Positions 45,525 through 54,534 of a stretch of DNA of 64,000 bases are shown here, piece after piece. Within the stretch, counting starts at the first letter, position 1, and each line of letters opens with the position of its first letter. Location of the stretch: assembly GCF_003945765.1 (NCBI RefSeq), contig NZ_CP027712.1, forward strand, positions 4,464,001 through 4,528,000, given 5' to 3'. The notes under the pieces were generated by a model. The model ran no database searches. It had not been told where the DNA came from and saw nothing but the letters and a program-made list of their open reading frames with translations. Source of the DNA: Pseudomonas chlororaphis subsp. chlororaphis. GTDB taxonomy: Bacteria > Pseudomonadota > Gammaproteobacteria > Pseudomonadales > Pseudomonadaceae. The position numbers and the translations under genes were made by a program.

Positions 45525-46286
45525 TCAGGCTTCGACTTCCGCCTCCGCCGCCACCCGCTTCTGCCGGGCACGACGAGCCAGCATGTTCAGCCCCTCGATG
45601 GCCGCCGAGAAGGCCATGGCCGCGTACACATAACCTTTTGGCACATGGGCACCGAAACCTTCGGCGATCAGGGTCATGCCGATCATGATCAGGAAGCCCA
45701 GGGCCAGCATGACCACCGTCGGGTTGTCATTGATGAACTTGGCCAGAGGCTCGGCCGCCAGCAACATCACCAGTACCGACACCACCACCGCAATGATCAT
45801 GATCGGCAAGTGCTCGGTCATGCCGACCGCAGTGATGATGCTGTCGATGGAGAACACCATGTCCAACATCAGGATCTGGCCGATCGCTGCGGCAAAACCC
45901 AAGGACACGCCCGCGGTCTCGCTTTTGCTGTCCTGCGGCTCCGGGTCCATGCTGTGATGGATCTCCGTGGTGGCCTTCCACAGCAGGAACAGGCCGCCGG
46001 CAATCAGGATCATGTCCTTCCAGGAAAAGACCTGGCCGAAGACATCGATCACTGGCTCGGTCAGTTGCACGATGAAGGCGATGGTGCTGAGCAGTGCCAG
46101 ACGCAGGATCAGGGCCATGCCGATACCGATCCGCCGGGCCTTGGCCCGGTGCTGCTCGGGCAGCTTGTTGGTCAGGATCGAAATGAAGATCAGGTTATCG
46201 ATGCCGAGCACGATTTCCATGACCACCAGGGTTGCCAGGGCGACCCAGGCGGTGGGGCTGGCGGCGAGTTGTAAAAGGTATTCCAT
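45525..46286 (-). CDS. TerC-family integral membrane protein
   Basis: 253 residues with about seven membrane helices. Conserved intramembrane acidic residues lie in [11 protein letters not shown] (helix 1) and [13 protein letters not shown], the TerC hallmark. Family members export manganese or aid metal loading of exported proteins; short TerC proteins (YgdQ/YoaE-like core without CBS domains) include this one. The C-terminus is basic. It is followed by a strong terminator and preceded by a small lipoprotein gene about 30 bp away, possibly cotranscribed. Confidence 0.9.
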   Translation of the reverse strand: MEYLLQLAASPTAWVALATLVVMEIVLGIDNLIFISILTNKLPEQHRAKARRIGIGMALILRLALLSTIAFIVQLTEPVIDVFGQVFSWKDMILIAGGLFLLWKATTEIHHSMDPEPQDSKSETAGVSLGFAAAIGQILMLDMVFSIDSIITAVGMTEHLPIMIIAVVVSVLVMLLAAEPLAKFINDNPTVVMLALGFLIMIGMTLIAEGFGAHVPKGYVYAAMAFSAAIEGLNMLARRARQKRVAAEAEVEA

Positions 46287-46316
46287 GGCTCAGTCCTGAG
46301 TCGGGGTATGGGGGGA

Positions 46317-46565
46317 TCAGATTTCCTGGGACGACGAGGTGGCTTCTTTGGCCTCATCAGCCGGCTTTTCCTGCTTGCTGATCAAGCCTTGGGTCGCGTC
46401 GCTGATCGCCTGTTCGGCGGCCTTGTGCGTGTCGTCGATCGCCTGCTTGGCGTTTTCCGCGGCCTTGCCCAACAGCTGTTGCGCGCTTTTTTCCGCCTGC
46501 TCGCAACCGGCAAGGGTGATCAACGACAACGCCAGCAACGATGCGGCGATGGATTTATAGGTCAT
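46317..46565 (-). CDS. Small lipoprotein, 82 residues
   Basis: A lipoprotein signal (MTYKSIAASLLALSLITLAGC) precedes an Ala/Lys/Glu-rich helical region with heptad-like spacing (AENAKQAIDDTHKAAEQAISDA). GAGGAAAG lies upstream of ATG 46565. It resembles small coiled-coil envelope lipoproteins; specific function unknown. It sits 30 bp before terC and may share its transcript. Confidence 0.8.
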   Translation of the reverse strand: MTYKSIAASLLALSLITLAGCEQAEKSAQQLLGKAAENAKQAIDDTHKAAEQAISDATQGLISKQEKPADEAKEATSSSQEI

Positions 46566-46700
46566 TGCGCTTTCCTCGTTAGAACGGACCGGGCCGAGAC
46601 GATGGCCCGTCAATAGCGAGGCATTCTATGGAGGCGAACACTTCAGGAAAATTCGTATTTTTAACAGCTATACTTCGATTTTTACGAATCAAAGCCAGCC

Positions 46701-47606
46701 ATGCTCAACTATCGCCAACTGCACTACTTCTGGGTCGTCGCCAAGACCGGCAGCATCGTCCGGGCTTGCGAGCAACTGAACCTGACCCCGCAAACCATCA
46801 GCGGCCAGATCACCCTGCTCGAACAAACCTACGGCATCGAGTTGTTTCGCCGGGTCGGCCGGCAATTGGAGTTGACCGAAGCCGGGCGCCAGACCCTGCC
46901 TTACGCCGAGCAGATGTTCCAGCTCGGCGGCGAGCTGGAAGCCATGCTCCAGGCCCAGCCCAACGAACAGCAGATCCTGTTTCGGGTCGGCGTGGCCGAT
47001 GTGGTGCCCAAATCGATCGTCTACCGCCTGATCGCCCCGACCATGGAGCTGAACGAACCGATCCGCATCACCTGCCGCGAGGACAAACTCGAACGCCTGC
47101 TGGCCGACCTGGCCATCCAGCGCCTGGACCTGGTGATTTCCGACAGCCCCATGCCTTCGCACCTAGACATCAAGGGCTACAGCCAGAAACTCGGCGAATG
47201 CGGTATCAGTTTTTTCGCCACCGAAGAACTGGCCGAGCGCTATGGAACGAACTTTCCCCATAGCCTGCATGGCGCTCCGCTGCTGATTCCCGGGCAGGAA
47301 ACCGTGGTGCGCAGCCGGCTGCTGCGCTGGCTGGCCGAGCAGCAGATACAACCCAGGATCATCGGTGAGTTCGACGACAGTGCCTTGATGCAGGCATTCG
47401 GCCAATCAGGCAGCGGAATCTTTATCAGCCCCAGCGTGATCGCCGACGAAGTGCGGCGCCAATACGGCGTGCAACTGATCGGCCAGACCGATGCGGTCAG
47501 CGAGTCGTTCTACGCCATTTCGGTCGAACGCAAGGTCAAGCACCCCGGCATCGTGGCGATCACCGAAGGCGCCCGCCGCGAGCTGTTCACCGCACTGGGC
47601 GCTTGA
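46701..47606 (+). CDS. nhaR: LysR-family activator NhaR
   Basis: 301 residues, beginning MLNYRQLHYFWVVAKTGSI with a helix-turn-helix at LTPQTISGQITLLEQTYG, as in NhaR. The effector domain contains GSGIFISPSVIADEV, a recognisable NhaR stretch. In E. coli it activates the nhaA Na+/H+ antiporter in response to sodium, and also osmC and pga. No nhaA is adjacent here, so the local target is unclear. It is convergent with an MFS gene, 6 bp between stops. Confidence 0.9.
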   Translation: MLNYRQLHYFWVVAKTGSIVRACEQLNLTPQTISGQITLLEQTYGIELFRRVGRQLELTEAGRQTLPYAEQMFQLGGELEAMLQAQPNEQQILFRVGVADVVPKSIVYRLIAPTMELNEPIRITCREDKLERLLADLAIQRLDLVISDSPMPSHLDIKGYSQKLGECGISFFATEELAERYGTNFPHSLHGAPLLIPGQETVVRSRLLRWLAEQQIQPRIIGEFDDSALMQAFGQSGSGIFISPSVIADEVRRQYGVQLIGQTDAVSESFYAISVERKVKHPGIVAITEGARRELFTALGA

Positions 47607-47612
47607 GGAGAG

Positions 47613-48767
47613 TCAGGCGCAGCTGGCCTGTGGCTTGAAGGTCATCAACAGCAGGGCCAGCAGGATCGACACCAGGATAAAACCGGCGGCGGCGAATCCC
47701 AGGCTGCCCAGCCCCAGGGTGTCGATCACCCGGCCGCCGACCATGGCGCCCAGGCCGATGCCCAGGTTGGCTCCGGCGATGTTCAGCGAAGCGGCAAACG
47801 CCGGCGCCTGAGGCGCGGCCTTGATCAGGCGGACATGGCTGACCAGAAACAGCGCCGCCTGGGTCACGCCCCAGATGCCCATGGCCGCGGCCAGGCCCAG
47901 CGGCGAGTGAATGCTCGGCACCAGCGCCACCATGCCGCCGATCATCAAGGCGCAGAAGCCCATGGAGGCCAGCAACGGATGGCGATCCACCGCGCGGCCA
48001 CCCAACGAGTTGCCGATCAGCCCCACCGCGCCGAAACCCATCAGGCACCAACCCACCAGCGTGCCGTTGAAACCCGCCAGGCGCTCGAGGATATCCGCCA
48101 GGTAGGTGTAGGCGGTGAACATGCCGCTGAACACCAGGATCGACAGCAGCACATGCCCCTGCATCAAGGGGCTGCGCAGGATGCCGAACTGCGAGCGCAG
48201 GCTGGCCTGCTCGTTGTGCACGCGGGTCTGCGGCAGGTAGACATACAGCAGCAGCGCCTTGGCAAAGGCCACCAGCGCCAGGATGCCGAACGCGGCGCGC
48301 CAGCCGAAGGCATCGGAAATCAGCGTACCCACCGGAATGCCGAACACCGTGGCACAGACGATGCCGAAGCCGATCTTGGCGATGGCCCGTCCGGCGTAGT
48401 CAGGACCGACGATGTCCACCGCGGTTTCGCTGGCCAAAGCCCAGAACACCGGCAAGCCCAGCGCCGGGATCAGCCGCGCCACCGCCATCACCCAGATATT
48501 CGGTGCCAGCGCCGCCAGGGTGTTGGCCAGGCCGAACATCACCAGCACCGAAATGAACAGGCGCTTGCGCTGGAAGCGGGCGAAATAGGCCGTGAGGAAC
48601 GGCCCGAACGCCGCCACGGTGAAGGCGAACAAGGTCACCAACAGGCCGGCCTGGGGCACGCTGACCGCTAGGTCCCGGGCAATCGAAGGCAGCAGGCCGA
48701 CAATGATGAACTCCGTCGTCAGCACGGTAAAACCGGCGGCTGACAACAGCAGAATGGGCAACAGCAT
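47613..48767 (-). CDS. MFS transporter (DHA1 type)
   Basis: 384 residues, 12 helices, starting MLLPILLLSAAGFTVLTTEF. FIIVGLLPSIARDLAVS is typical of AraJ/YdhP exporters. ATG 48767 has GGAG 6 nt upstream; an upstream in-frame ATG (48791) lacks one. Export of sugars or drugs is inferred from family only. It is the third MFS exporter-like gene in the window. Confidence 0.88.
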   Translation of the reverse strand: MLLPILLLSAAGFTVLTTEFIIVGLLPSIARDLAVSVPQAGLLVTLFAFTVAAFGPFLTAYFARFQRKRLFISVLVMFGLANTLAALAPNIWVMAVARLIPALGLPVFWALASETAVDIVGPDYAGRAIAKIGFGIVCATVFGIPVGTLISDAFGWRAAFGILALVAFAKALLLYVYLPQTRVHNEQASLRSQFGILRSPLMQGHVLLSILVFSGMFTAYTYLADILERLAGFNGTLVGWCLMGFGAVGLIGNSLGGRAVDRHPLLASMGFCALMIGGMVALVPSIHSPLGLAAAMGIWGVTQAALFLVSHVRLIKAAPQAPAFAASLNIAGANLGIGLGAMVGGRVIDTLGLGSLGFAAAGFILVSILLALLLMTFKPQASCA

Positions 48768-49051
48768 GGAAAACTCCGGAAACGACGACATCAGCGATGG
48801 CCTGGTGGCCCGCTGACTGGAGATGAGAAGAGGATGGCGAATCCTAACAGAATGTGTCCGCCCATGTCTGGGGCAGCGGCGAAAAAACCGCAGGCTACTC
48901 TGGAAGGCTCAGGTGGCAGATCGTCACATCCGTGGGCGAACCCCGTGTGATAAAGTCCGCCCCCTGCCGCAACACCCCGTACCTTCAGCAACTCATCAGC
49001 ACGGCGTCCCACGTCGACGCACGGCATATTAAAAAAATCAGAGATACCGCT

Positions 49052-50284
49052 ATGACTGCTTCGCCCCCGTCGCTCCTGGAAAAACTCAAACGCACCAGCC
49101 TGGTCACGCAGATCGTCATTGGCCTGATCGCCGGTATCGCCCTGGCGCTGCTGGCCCCCGAACTGGCGAAATCCACCGCCTTTATCGGCAAGGTCTTTGT
49201 CTCGGCATTGAAAGCCGTGGCGCCGATCCTGGTATTCGTGCTGGTCATGGCCTCCATCGCCAACCACAAGCACGGCCAGGAAACCCATATCCGCCCGATC
49301 CTCTGGCTCTACCTGCTGGGCACTTTCGCCGCGGCGGTGGTGGCGGTGATCGCCAGCAGCCTGTTCCCCTCCTCCCTGGTGCTGAGCACCCATGATGTCG
49401 CCATCTCCGCTCCCGGCGGCATCAGCGAAGTCCTGCAAAGCCTGCTGCTGAGCGTGGTGGACAACCCGGTCAGCGCGCTGATGAACGCCAACTTCATCGG
49501 CATCCTGGCCTGGGCCATCGGCATGGGCGTGGCCATCCGCCATGCCGGCAACACCACCCGCACCGTGCTGGACGACCTGTCCAACGGCGTGACCCTGATC
49601 GTCCGAGTGGTGATCCGCTTCGCCCCGCTGGGCATCTTCGGCCTGGTGGCCTCGACCCTGGCCACCTCCGGCTTCGGCGCCCTGCTCGGTTATATGCACC
49701 TGCTGGCGGTACTGATTGGCTGCATGCTGTTCGTCGCGCTGGTGATGAACCCGCTGATCGTGTTCTGGAAGATCCGCCGCAACCCGTTCCCGCTGGTGCT
49801 CATGTGCCTGCGCGAAAGCGGCATCACCGCCTTCTTCACCCGCAGCTCGGCGGCCAACATTCCGGTCAACCTGGAGCTGAGCAAGCGCCTGGGCCTGCAT
49901 GAAGACACCTATTCGGTGTCGATCCCGCTGGGCGCCACCATCAACATGGCCGGTGCCGCCATCACCATCACTGTGCTGACCCTGGCGGCCGTGCATACCC
50001 TGGGTATCGCCGTCGACCTGCCCACCGCCGTGCTGCTCAGCGTAGTCGCCGCCATCTGTGCCTGTGGCGCTTCCGGCGTGGCCGGCGGTTCGCTGCTGTT
50101 GATTCCGCTGGCCTGCAGCCTGTTCGGCATCCCCAGCGAAATCGCCATGCAGGTGGTCGCCGTCGGCTTCATCATCGGCGTGCTGCAGGACTCGGCGGAA
50201 ACCGCGCTGAACTCCTCCACCGATGTGCTCTTCACCGCCGCCGCGTGCATGGCCCAGGAAGAGAAGGTCCGCCAGACCGCCTGA
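49052..50284 (+). CDS. sstT: Serine/threonine:sodium symporter
   Basis: 410 residues of the dicarboxylate/amino acid:cation symporter fold. Recognisable SstT features: [16 protein letters not shown], a serine-rich reentrant-loop region, and [20 protein letters not shown]. It imports L-serine and L-threonine with Na+. ATG 49052 is the natural start; the extended frame from 48854 crosses the promoter region. A strong terminator follows. Confidence 0.95.
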   Translation: MTASPPSLLEKLKRTSLVTQIVIGLIAGIALALLAPELAKSTAFIGKVFVSALKAVAPILVFVLVMASIANHKHGQETHIRPILWLYLLGTFAAAVVAVIASSLFPSSLVLSTHDVAISAPGGISEVLQSLLLSVVDNPVSALMNANFIGILAWAIGMGVAIRHAGNTTRTVLDDLSNGVTLIVRVVIRFAPLGIFGLVASTLATSGFGALLGYMHLLAVLIGCMLFVALVMNPLIVFWKIRRNPFPLVLMCLRESGITAFFTRSSAANIPVNLELSKRLGLHEDTYSVSIPLGATINMAGAAITITVLTLAAVHTLGIAVDLPTAVLLSVVAAICACGASGVAGGSLLLIPLACSLFGIPSEIAMQVVAVGFIIGVLQDSAETALNSSTDVLFTAAACMAQEEKVRQTA

Positions 50285-50306
50285 TCCTGCACGAATAGCG
50301 CGCACT

Positions 50307-50345
50307 AAAAAGCCCGGCAAGGCTCGCACCTTGCCGGGCTTTTTT
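50307..50345 (+). terminator. Terminator after sstT
   Basis: A 15-bp stem AAAAGCCCGGCAAGG/CCTTGCCGGGCTTTT with a 6-nt loop. It can work in both directions between convergent sstT and the DUF1993 gene. Confidence 0.9.
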
Positions 50346-50367
50346 ATGGGCCTGGCCCACAACTACA

Positions 50368-50877
50368 TCAGAAAGCGCCCATGTAGTCGCGCTTGCCGAT
50401 TTCCACGCCGTTGTGGCGCAGGATCGCGTAGGTGGTGGTGACGTGGAAGAAGAACTGCGGCAGGCCGTAGGTCAGCAGGTAGGACTGGCCACTGAAGCGC
50501 TTCTCTTTCGGGGTGCCCGGACGGGTGACGATCTCGATGCCTTCCTTGCCATCGATCTGCGCCGGCTGGATGCCGTCGATAAAGGCCAGGACCTTGGCCA
50601 GCAGCGCCTGCAGCTCGGCAAAGGTGGTTTCGCTGTCGTCGTACTTCGGCAGTTCGACTTCGGCCAGGCGAGCGGAAACGCCCTTGGCGAAATCGACGGC
50701 GATCTGCACCTGGCGGATCAGCGGGAACATGTCCGGGTACAGGCGCGCCTGGAGGAAGGCATTCGGGTCGATGTTCTTGGCGGTGGCGTGGGCTTCGGCC
50801 TTGTTCAGGACATCACTCAGGGCGTTGAGCATTTGCTTGAAGACAGGAACGGAGGCGGCGTACAGGGAAATAGTCAT
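50368..50877 (-). CDS. DUF1993-family protein
   Basis: 169 residues, soluble and helical, with the DUF1993 pattern: MTISLYAASVPVFKQMLNALSDVL at the start, a Phe/Leu-rich centre (QARLYPDMFPLIRQVQIA) and C-terminal PQFFFHVTTTYAILRHNGVEIGKRDYMG. The fold is DinB-like four-helix. Function unknown. It is a single gene convergent with sstT. Confidence 0.9.
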   Translation of the reverse strand: MTISLYAASVPVFKQMLNALSDVLNKAEAHATAKNIDPNAFLQARLYPDMFPLIRQVQIAVDFAKGVSARLAEVELPKYDDSETTFAELQALLAKVLAFIDGIQPAQIDGKEGIEIVTRPGTPKEKRFSGQSYLLTYGLPQFFFHVTTTYAILRHNGVEIGKRDYMGAF

Positions 50878-51014
50878 GGTGATCTCGACAGGCTGACGGA
50901 AAAAAGCACAAACAAAGGTGGCGCGATTATAGACCTGCTTGGGTGCCGCCGGCGGCTTGTCTTTTATCCAGCAAGGATTAGGCTAGTCGCCTTCGACAGC
51001 ATAGGGAACGCGCG

Positions 51015-51665
51015 ATGAGCATCGAGCAAGAAACCTCCAGCGAGCAATTGCAACTGAGCAGCACCGAACTGCGCATTCTCGGATCGCTGATCGAGAAGCA
51101 GGCCACCAGCCCGGAAACCTATCCGCTGACCCTCAATGCCCTGGTCATCGCCTGCAACCAGAAAACCAGCCGCGAACCGGTGATGAACCTCACCCAGGGC
51201 CAGGTCGGCCAGAGCCTGCGCGCCCTGGAAAACCGCGGCTTCGCCCGCCTGGTGATGGGCAGCCGCGCCGACCGCTGGGAGCATCGCCTGGACAAGGCGC
51301 TGGAGCTGGTACCGGCACAGGTGGCCCTGGCCGGACTGCTGTTTTTACGCGGTCCGCAGACCGTCAACGAACTGCTGACCCGCAGCGGCCGCATGCACGA
51401 CTTCGAAGACAGCGAACAGGTGGTGCACCAACTGGAACGCCTGATCTCCCGTGGCCTGGCGCTACTGATTCCGCGCCAGGCCGGGCAGCGCGAAGATCGC
51501 TACATGCATGCCCTGGGCGACCCGGCGGATATCGAAGCGATCCTCGCCGCCCGGCTGAACCCGGTGGAACGCGGCTCGGCCAGCGGCGTGTCCGCCGAGC
51601 GCATCGAAGAGCTGGAAGCGCGCATCGCCGCCCTCGAAGAACGCCTGGCGAAACTCGAAGGCTGA
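51015..51665 (+). CDS. YceH/DUF480-family protein
   Basis: 216 residues with two winged-helix-like domains. The signature [30 protein letters not shown] is the DUF480 core (shown here in part), followed by [10 protein letters not shown], and the C-terminus is a short coiled coil ([20 protein letters not shown]). Function unknown, possibly nucleic-acid binding. ATG 51015 opens the canonical N-terminus MSIEQE. Confidence 0.9.
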   Translation: MSIEQETSSEQLQLSSTELRILGSLIEKQATSPETYPLTLNALVIACNQKTSREPVMNLTQGQVGQSLRALENRGFARLVMGSRADRWEHRLDKALELVPAQVALAGLLFLRGPQTVNELLTRSGRMHDFEDSEQVVHQLERLISRGLALLIPRQAGQREDRYMHALGDPADIEAILAARLNPVERGSASGVSAERIEELEARIAALEERLAKLEG

Positions 51666-51673
51666 TCCCCGCT

Positions 51674-51715
51674 CCTGCGGCAGCGCCTTGTAGACGCTGC
51701 CGCAGGCTGCGATCG
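51674..51715. repeat. REP element (partial doublet)
   Basis: CCTGCGGCAGCG at 51674-51685 is a remnant arm. TGTAGACGCTGCCGCAGGC... at 51689-51715 is a fuller REP copy. It lies just after the yceH-type gene. Confidence 0.75.
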
Positions 51716-51752
51716 CCGACGCAGTCGGGGTAAAGCCTCAGAAGACTTACCG

Positions 51753-52271
51753 CTACTCCCCGTCCCAGTAATCCACCCCATCCGCATGCCGCGCCACCGC
51801 GACGAATCCCGAGGCGTTGCCCTCATCGTCGATCTTGAAGTCCTTCATCACCACATATTTGCCGGAGTCCGGGTATTCGCAGATGTCCGGCGCTTCCTGG
51901 GTACTGACCGCCAGGTAGCGCAACTCGCCCTGGCTGGTGTTGATGATCTGGTGCGCGCTGTCCATATCGCCCGGCGGGCAGGCGATCACATCGCCGGCGC
52001 GGATGGCAAAACGCTCGGCGCCGAGGCGGATCTCGCCCTCGCCGGCGACTATGTAGAACATCTCTTCGTTGACGCGATGGTTATGGAAGGGGCTGGCACG
52101 CATCCCCGGGCCCAGGGCAATCAGCCGGTAGCCGAGCTTCTGGGCGCCCAGTTGCTGGCCGATGCGGGCGATGCGCTGGACATAACGGCCGGCGGTGTCG
52201 CCGGTGGGGCTCAGGGCTTCAGGCAGCGGCTGAAGGTCCGCCTGATCCAGATTGAGAATGGCAGGTGGCAT
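51753..52271 (-). CDS. Cupin-domain protein
   Basis: 172 residues with one double-stranded beta-helix barrel. Metal-ligand motifs are PFHNHRVNEEMFYIVAGEGEIRLG (first cupin motif with two His and Glu) and PPGDMDSAHQIINTSQGEL (second, His). The C-terminus is extended by about 45 residues. It could be a metal-binding isomerase or dioxygenase-like enzyme, or a sensor; substrate unknown. GAGG lies 5 nt before ATG 52271. It is a single gene. Confidence 0.88.
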   Translation of the reverse strand: MPPAILNLDQADLQPLPEALSPTGDTAGRYVQRIARIGQQLGAQKLGYRLIALGPGMRASPFHNHRVNEEMFYIVAGEGEIRLGAERFAIRAGDVIACPPGDMDSAHQIINTSQGELRYLAVSTQEAPDICEYPDSGKYVVMKDFKIDDEGNASGFVAVARHADGVDYWDGE

Positions 52272-52378
52272 ACAGACCTCGATCACGGTGGCAGGGAACA
52301 GGGGCAAGTCTGAGCTTGCTGGCGACCAGTATAGGCAGGGCTTTGCGCCCCACGGACCTGCCCCGCTCCCGCCGTCGA

Positions 52379-53197
52379 TCAGGCCCGTGCGAAAGCCACC
52401 GCCTGCTGGAACTGCTCGGCGCTGGGGCGCACACCGGTGTACAGCACGAACTGCTCCAGGGCCTGGATGGCGATCACTTCCAGGCCGGTGATCACTTGCT
52501 TGCCCTCCATCCGGGCGCGCAGGATCAGCGGGGTTTCCGCCGGAACCGCCACCACGTCGAACACCGTGCGCGCAGCCTCGATCGCCTCGACCGGGAACGC
52601 CAGCTGGTCGGCCTCGGGACCGCCGCTCATGCCGATCGGGGTGACGTTGATCAGCATCTGCGGGCGCAGTTCGCCCAGCTCCGCCTGCCAGGCATAGCCC
52701 AGGGAGTCGGCGAGGGCCTGCCCGGCTTGGGCATTGCGGGCAACTATCACGCCATCGCGGTAGCCACCATCGCGCAAGGCACTGGCCACCGCCTTGGCCA
52801 TGCCGCCGCTGCCGCGCAGGGCAAAGCGGGTGTCCTTGGGAATCCGGTGGCGCTCGAGCAACTGGGCGACGGCGATGTAGTCGGTGTTGTAGGCCTTGAG
52901 GTGGCCATTTGTGTTGACGATGGTGTTGATCGACTGGATGGCGCTGGCCGAGGCGTCCAGTTCGTCCACCAAGGCAATGCAGGCTTCCTTGAACGGCATG
53001 GACACGCCACAGCCACGAATGCCCAGGGCGCGGATCCCGCCGACGGCGCCTGGCAGGTCCTGGCTGCTGAAGGCCTTGTAGTAGAAGTTCAAGCCCAGCT
53101 GTTCATACAAGTGATTGTGAAAGCGCAAGCCGAAATTCCCCGGACGCCCTGACAGCGACATACACAATTGGGTGTCTTTGTTGGGGTTCATCTGCAT
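52379..53197 (-). CDS. Shikimate dehydrogenase-like protein (SdhL, HI0607 type)
   Basis: 272 residues of the AroE fold. Catalytic Lys70 (SMPFK) and Asp106 (YNTDY) and the NAD(P) loop GSGGMAKA are kept. The shikimate-binding Ser-x-Ser of AroE (HSxSP) is replaced by FGLR at 22-25. The start NKDTQLCMSLSGRP and RALGIRGC...VSMPFKE closely recall Haemophilus HI0607, the SDH-like class with poor shikimate activity. The true substrate is unknown. ATG 53197 has AAGGAG 6 nt upstream. Confidence 0.85.
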   Translation of the reverse strand: MQMNPNKDTQLCMSLSGRPGNFGLRFHNHLYEQLGLNFYYKAFSSQDLPGAVGGIRALGIRGCGVSMPFKEACIALVDELDASASAIQSINTIVNTNGHLKAYNTDYIAVAQLLERHRIPKDTRFALRGSGGMAKAVASALRDGGYRDGVIVARNAQAGQALADSLGYAWQAELGELRPQMLINVTPIGMSGGPEADQLAFPVEAIEAARTVFDVVAVPAETPLILRARMEGKQVITGLEVIAIQALEQFVLYTGVRPSAEQFQQAVAFARA

Positions 53198-53449
53198 GTT
53201 GATCTCCTTGGAACGCACTTTCGGATAGACGGGATTAGCCAGTCATCGGGTTCTGCCCGATCATATCGACGTGCCTGAAAGACGGGCCTGCCGCCCACGG
53301 ACGAGGGTCAATAAACCGGTACAGACCTTACACAAAATTTACCCGGCGGCTGTGCAGTTTTTCAGAAAAAAGCGGTCTTAGAAGTATCCCCGCGACAGTC
53401 CTCGCGTCTATTGCAGACCGAGCGCCGGGGTCGGAACCGAGGAATAGCC

Positions 53450-53806
53450 ATGATGCGTAAAATCCCCAAGATAGCCTTGCTCATTGGTGCACTTGCTGTC
53501 GCCGGTCAAGCGTCCGCCCACGGTGGCGGTGGTTGGGGTGGCCCGGCGGTAGTCGGTGCGGTGGTCGGCGCCGCGGTAGTGGGTTCGGTAATCGCCAGCC
53601 ACAGCCGCCCGGTCTACGTGCAACAGCCAGTCTACGTCCAGCCGCAGCCGGTCTATGCCGCGCCGCCACCGGTCTATTACCAGCCACAGCCGGTGTACGT
53701 GGAAGGCCCGCCGGTCTATTACCGCCCGGCCCCGGTGTACTACGGCCCACCTCGTGGCTACTACGGCCCGCCCCGCCATTACTACTATGGCCCCGGCCGC
53801 TGGTAA
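53450..53806 (+). CDS. Small exported protein with PVYV/PVYY repeats
   Basis: 118 residues: signal peptide (MMRKIPKIALLIGALAVAGQASA), a Gly/Ala/Val hydrophobic stretch (GGGGWGGPAVVGAVVGAAVVGSVIA) that could be a membrane segment, then about seven Pro-Val-Tyr-Val/Tyr repeats and a Tyr/Gly/Pro-rich end (GYYGPPRHYYYGPGRW). GAGG lies 7 nt before ATG 53450. It resembles small glycine-zipper/virulence-factor-like envelope proteins; function unknown. Confidence 0.8.
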   Translation: MMRKIPKIALLIGALAVAGQASAHGGGGWGGPAVVGAVVGAAVVGSVIASHSRPVYVQQPVYVQPQPVYAAPPPVYYQPQPVYVEGPPVYYRPAPVYYGPPRGYYGPPRHYYYGPGRW

Positions 53807-53826
53807 GCCAGGCGACCACACACCTA

Positions 53827-53854
53827 CAGGCCCCGCCTTCACCAGCGGGGCCTG
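53827..53854 (+). terminator. Hairpin after the PVY-repeat gene
   Basis: A 10-bp stem CAGGCCCCGC/GCGGGGCCTG with an 8-nt loop, followed by TTGCGTTTTG. Confidence 0.7.
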
Positions 53855-54048
53855 TTGCGTTTTGCCAAACGTCTGAATAAATCTTGCAAAGGTCGTTGCT
53901 GGAACAGTTTTTGCGATTCAATCCGGCAATAGTGTTGCCCAACGGCAGCCCGTGTAGGCGAGCCCACGACTGTCATATTTATGTCATGCCAGGTCCGCAA
54001 GATCGGATCTGTCCACAAAACAGCCCCATAACAACAAGGACGACTCCC

Positions 54049-54243
54049 ATGCCGACACAGAACCCCCATCACTCCCCCACCCTGGGTACCGCGAGCAAGG
54101 TGTACAGCGCCCTGACCGAACTCAAGCACCTGGAAGGCCACCGCAGCGCCAAGTTCCTGGCCTTGCTGGCCGAGCACCTGGTGCGCAAGGGTCTGCTGCA
54201 CGACCCGGAAGTGGTCTACATGCTCGATCAGGTCGTGGACTGA
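54049..54243 (+). CDS. Small soluble protein, 64 residues
   Basis: MPTQNPHHSPTLGTASKVYS begins the protein. The rest is helical (ALTELKHLEGHRSAKFLALL to MLDQVVD), neutral to acidic, with no membrane segment. AAGGA lies 9 nt before ATG 54049. I do not recognise the family. Size, codon use and ribosome site support a real gene. Confidence 0.68.
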   Translation: MPTQNPHHSPTLGTASKVYSALTELKHLEGHRSAKFLALLAEHLVRKGLLHDPEVVYMLDQVVD

Positions 54244-54351
54244 TCGGGCTGGCGCTTTTTTCGCCGGTATCGATGTCCACTATCGAGCGCGGTGATTTTT
54301 CGTAGTACCTGCCGGTCCGTAAGGTAACTCCACAGATTGATGGAGGTACTT

Positions 54352-54534
54352 ATGCCCAAGGTTCAGATCATGTCCGTTATCGGTAGCGCCGTTCCCACCT
54401 CGCTCAGGGAACTGGGGTTGCTGGCGTGTTGGTACCTGGTGCGCGACGGCGAGCCGGTCAGCGGCCCGCTCACTTCGCTGACCGCCGCCCAGGCCCTGTC
54501 GCAAAAGATCGAGCAGCGCGTCCTGCATGCCTAA
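54352..54534 (+). CDS. Small protein, 60 residues
   Basis: Starts MPKVQIMSVIGSAVPTSL and ends IEQRVLHA. There is a central hydrophobic stretch (LRELGLLACWYLVRDGEPV) but no clear membrane helix. GGAGG lies 6 nt before ATG 54352, which I prefer to the upstream in-frame ATG at 54337. It is convergent with the AI-2E gene, overlapping by 4 bp. Function unknown. Confidence 0.68.
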   Translation: MPKVQIMSVIGSAVPTSLRELGLLACWYLVRDGEPVSGPLTSLTAAQALSQKIEQRVLHA

